Below are positions 14,882-14,959 of a DNA stretch of 14,959 nucleotides, in pieces; the first letter of the stretch is position 1, and every line of letters starts with the position of its first letter. Source of the DNA: Collinsella sp. (lineage in GTDB: Bacteria > Actinomycetota > Coriobacteriia > Coriobacteriales > Coriobacteriaceae); assembly GCA_019419625.1 (NCBI GenBank), contig DXZO01000022.1, forward strand, positions 24,961-39,919. The letters are read 5' to 3'. Both the position numbers and the translations under genes were made by a program. The notes beneath the pieces are model-generated. The model saw only the letters and a program-made list of their open reading frames with translations, had not been told where the DNA came from and made no database searches.

Positions 14882-14959
14882 TTAGATCTCCATGACCTCG
14901 GCTTCTTTTTCCTTCAGAAGCTCCTCCACCTTGGCGACATACTCATCGGTGTGCTTCTG
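14882..14959 (-). CDS. frr: Ribosome recycling factor, C-terminal end only (runs off window edge)
   Basis: The last 25 codons and the stop are in the window. They read QKHTDEYVAKVEELLKEKEA and end in EVMEI, matching the conserved C-terminal helix of ribosome recycling factor, which splits post-termination ribosomes together with EF-G. The order frr-uppS-cdsA-dxr is widely conserved and supports the call. The reading frame was read directly from the sequence and is too short to stand out as an ORF. The start and the operon promoter are outside the window. Confidence 0.9.
   Translation of the reverse strand, partial: QKHTDEYVAKVEELLKEKEAEVMEI

Overview
The window looks like chromosomal DNA from a high-GC anaerobic actinobacterium. 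Collinsella or another member of the Coriobacteriia is my best guess. The guess rests on GC-rich third codon positions, the anaerobic AdhE, the MEP-pathway genes and the overall protein style; no taxonomic marker was compared, so it is inference. No phage, CRISPR array, rRNA or tRNA gene was seen.

Layout. (1) 1-2302, minus strand: a pyrimidine operon read leftward, pyrR-pyrB-pyrC (pyrC cut by the window edge). It is preceded by a roughly 145-nt leader with a hexaloop hairpin, a competing hairpin and an intrinsic terminator, which is the layout of a PyrR-controlled attenuator. (2) 2408-2895, plus strand: rpmB (ribosomal protein L28, four-cysteine form) with its own promoters, a hairpin beside the ribosome binding site and a strong terminator. 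(3) 2899-3946: a complete-looking single-gene mobile element. It carries a REP-associated tyrosine transposase of the IS200-like Y1 HUH class, flanked by 51-bp inverted ends that are 48/51 identical and rich in GGGGACAGAC. (4) 3947-7600, plus strand: adhE, a fermentative aldehyde/alcohol dehydrogenase with a dyad operator candidate upstream, followed by a kinase-fold phosphotransferase of unknown substrate. (5) 7705-14959, minus strand: a compact operon, frr (3' end only)-uppS-cdsA-dxr-M50 site-2 protease-ispG-proS, ending in a hairpin after proS.

How the genes work together. The leftward pyr operon makes UMP precursors and senses them through PyrR. The right-hand operon links translation (ribosome recycling, prolyl-tRNA), isoprenoid precursor synthesis (Dxr, IspG), the undecaprenyl carrier for cell wall (UppS), phospholipid precursor (CdsA) and intramembrane proteolysis. 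This is a common bacterial gene neighbourhood. AdhE regenerates NAD+ in fermentation.

Most of the window is ordinary core genome. The points most worth a second look are the M50 protease, which carries an unusual insert of about 115 residues containing a winged-helix-like segment in its predicted cytosolic loop, the intact RAYT element, the pyr leader, and the adhE operator candidate. I see no clear evidence of a wholly new multi-gene system.
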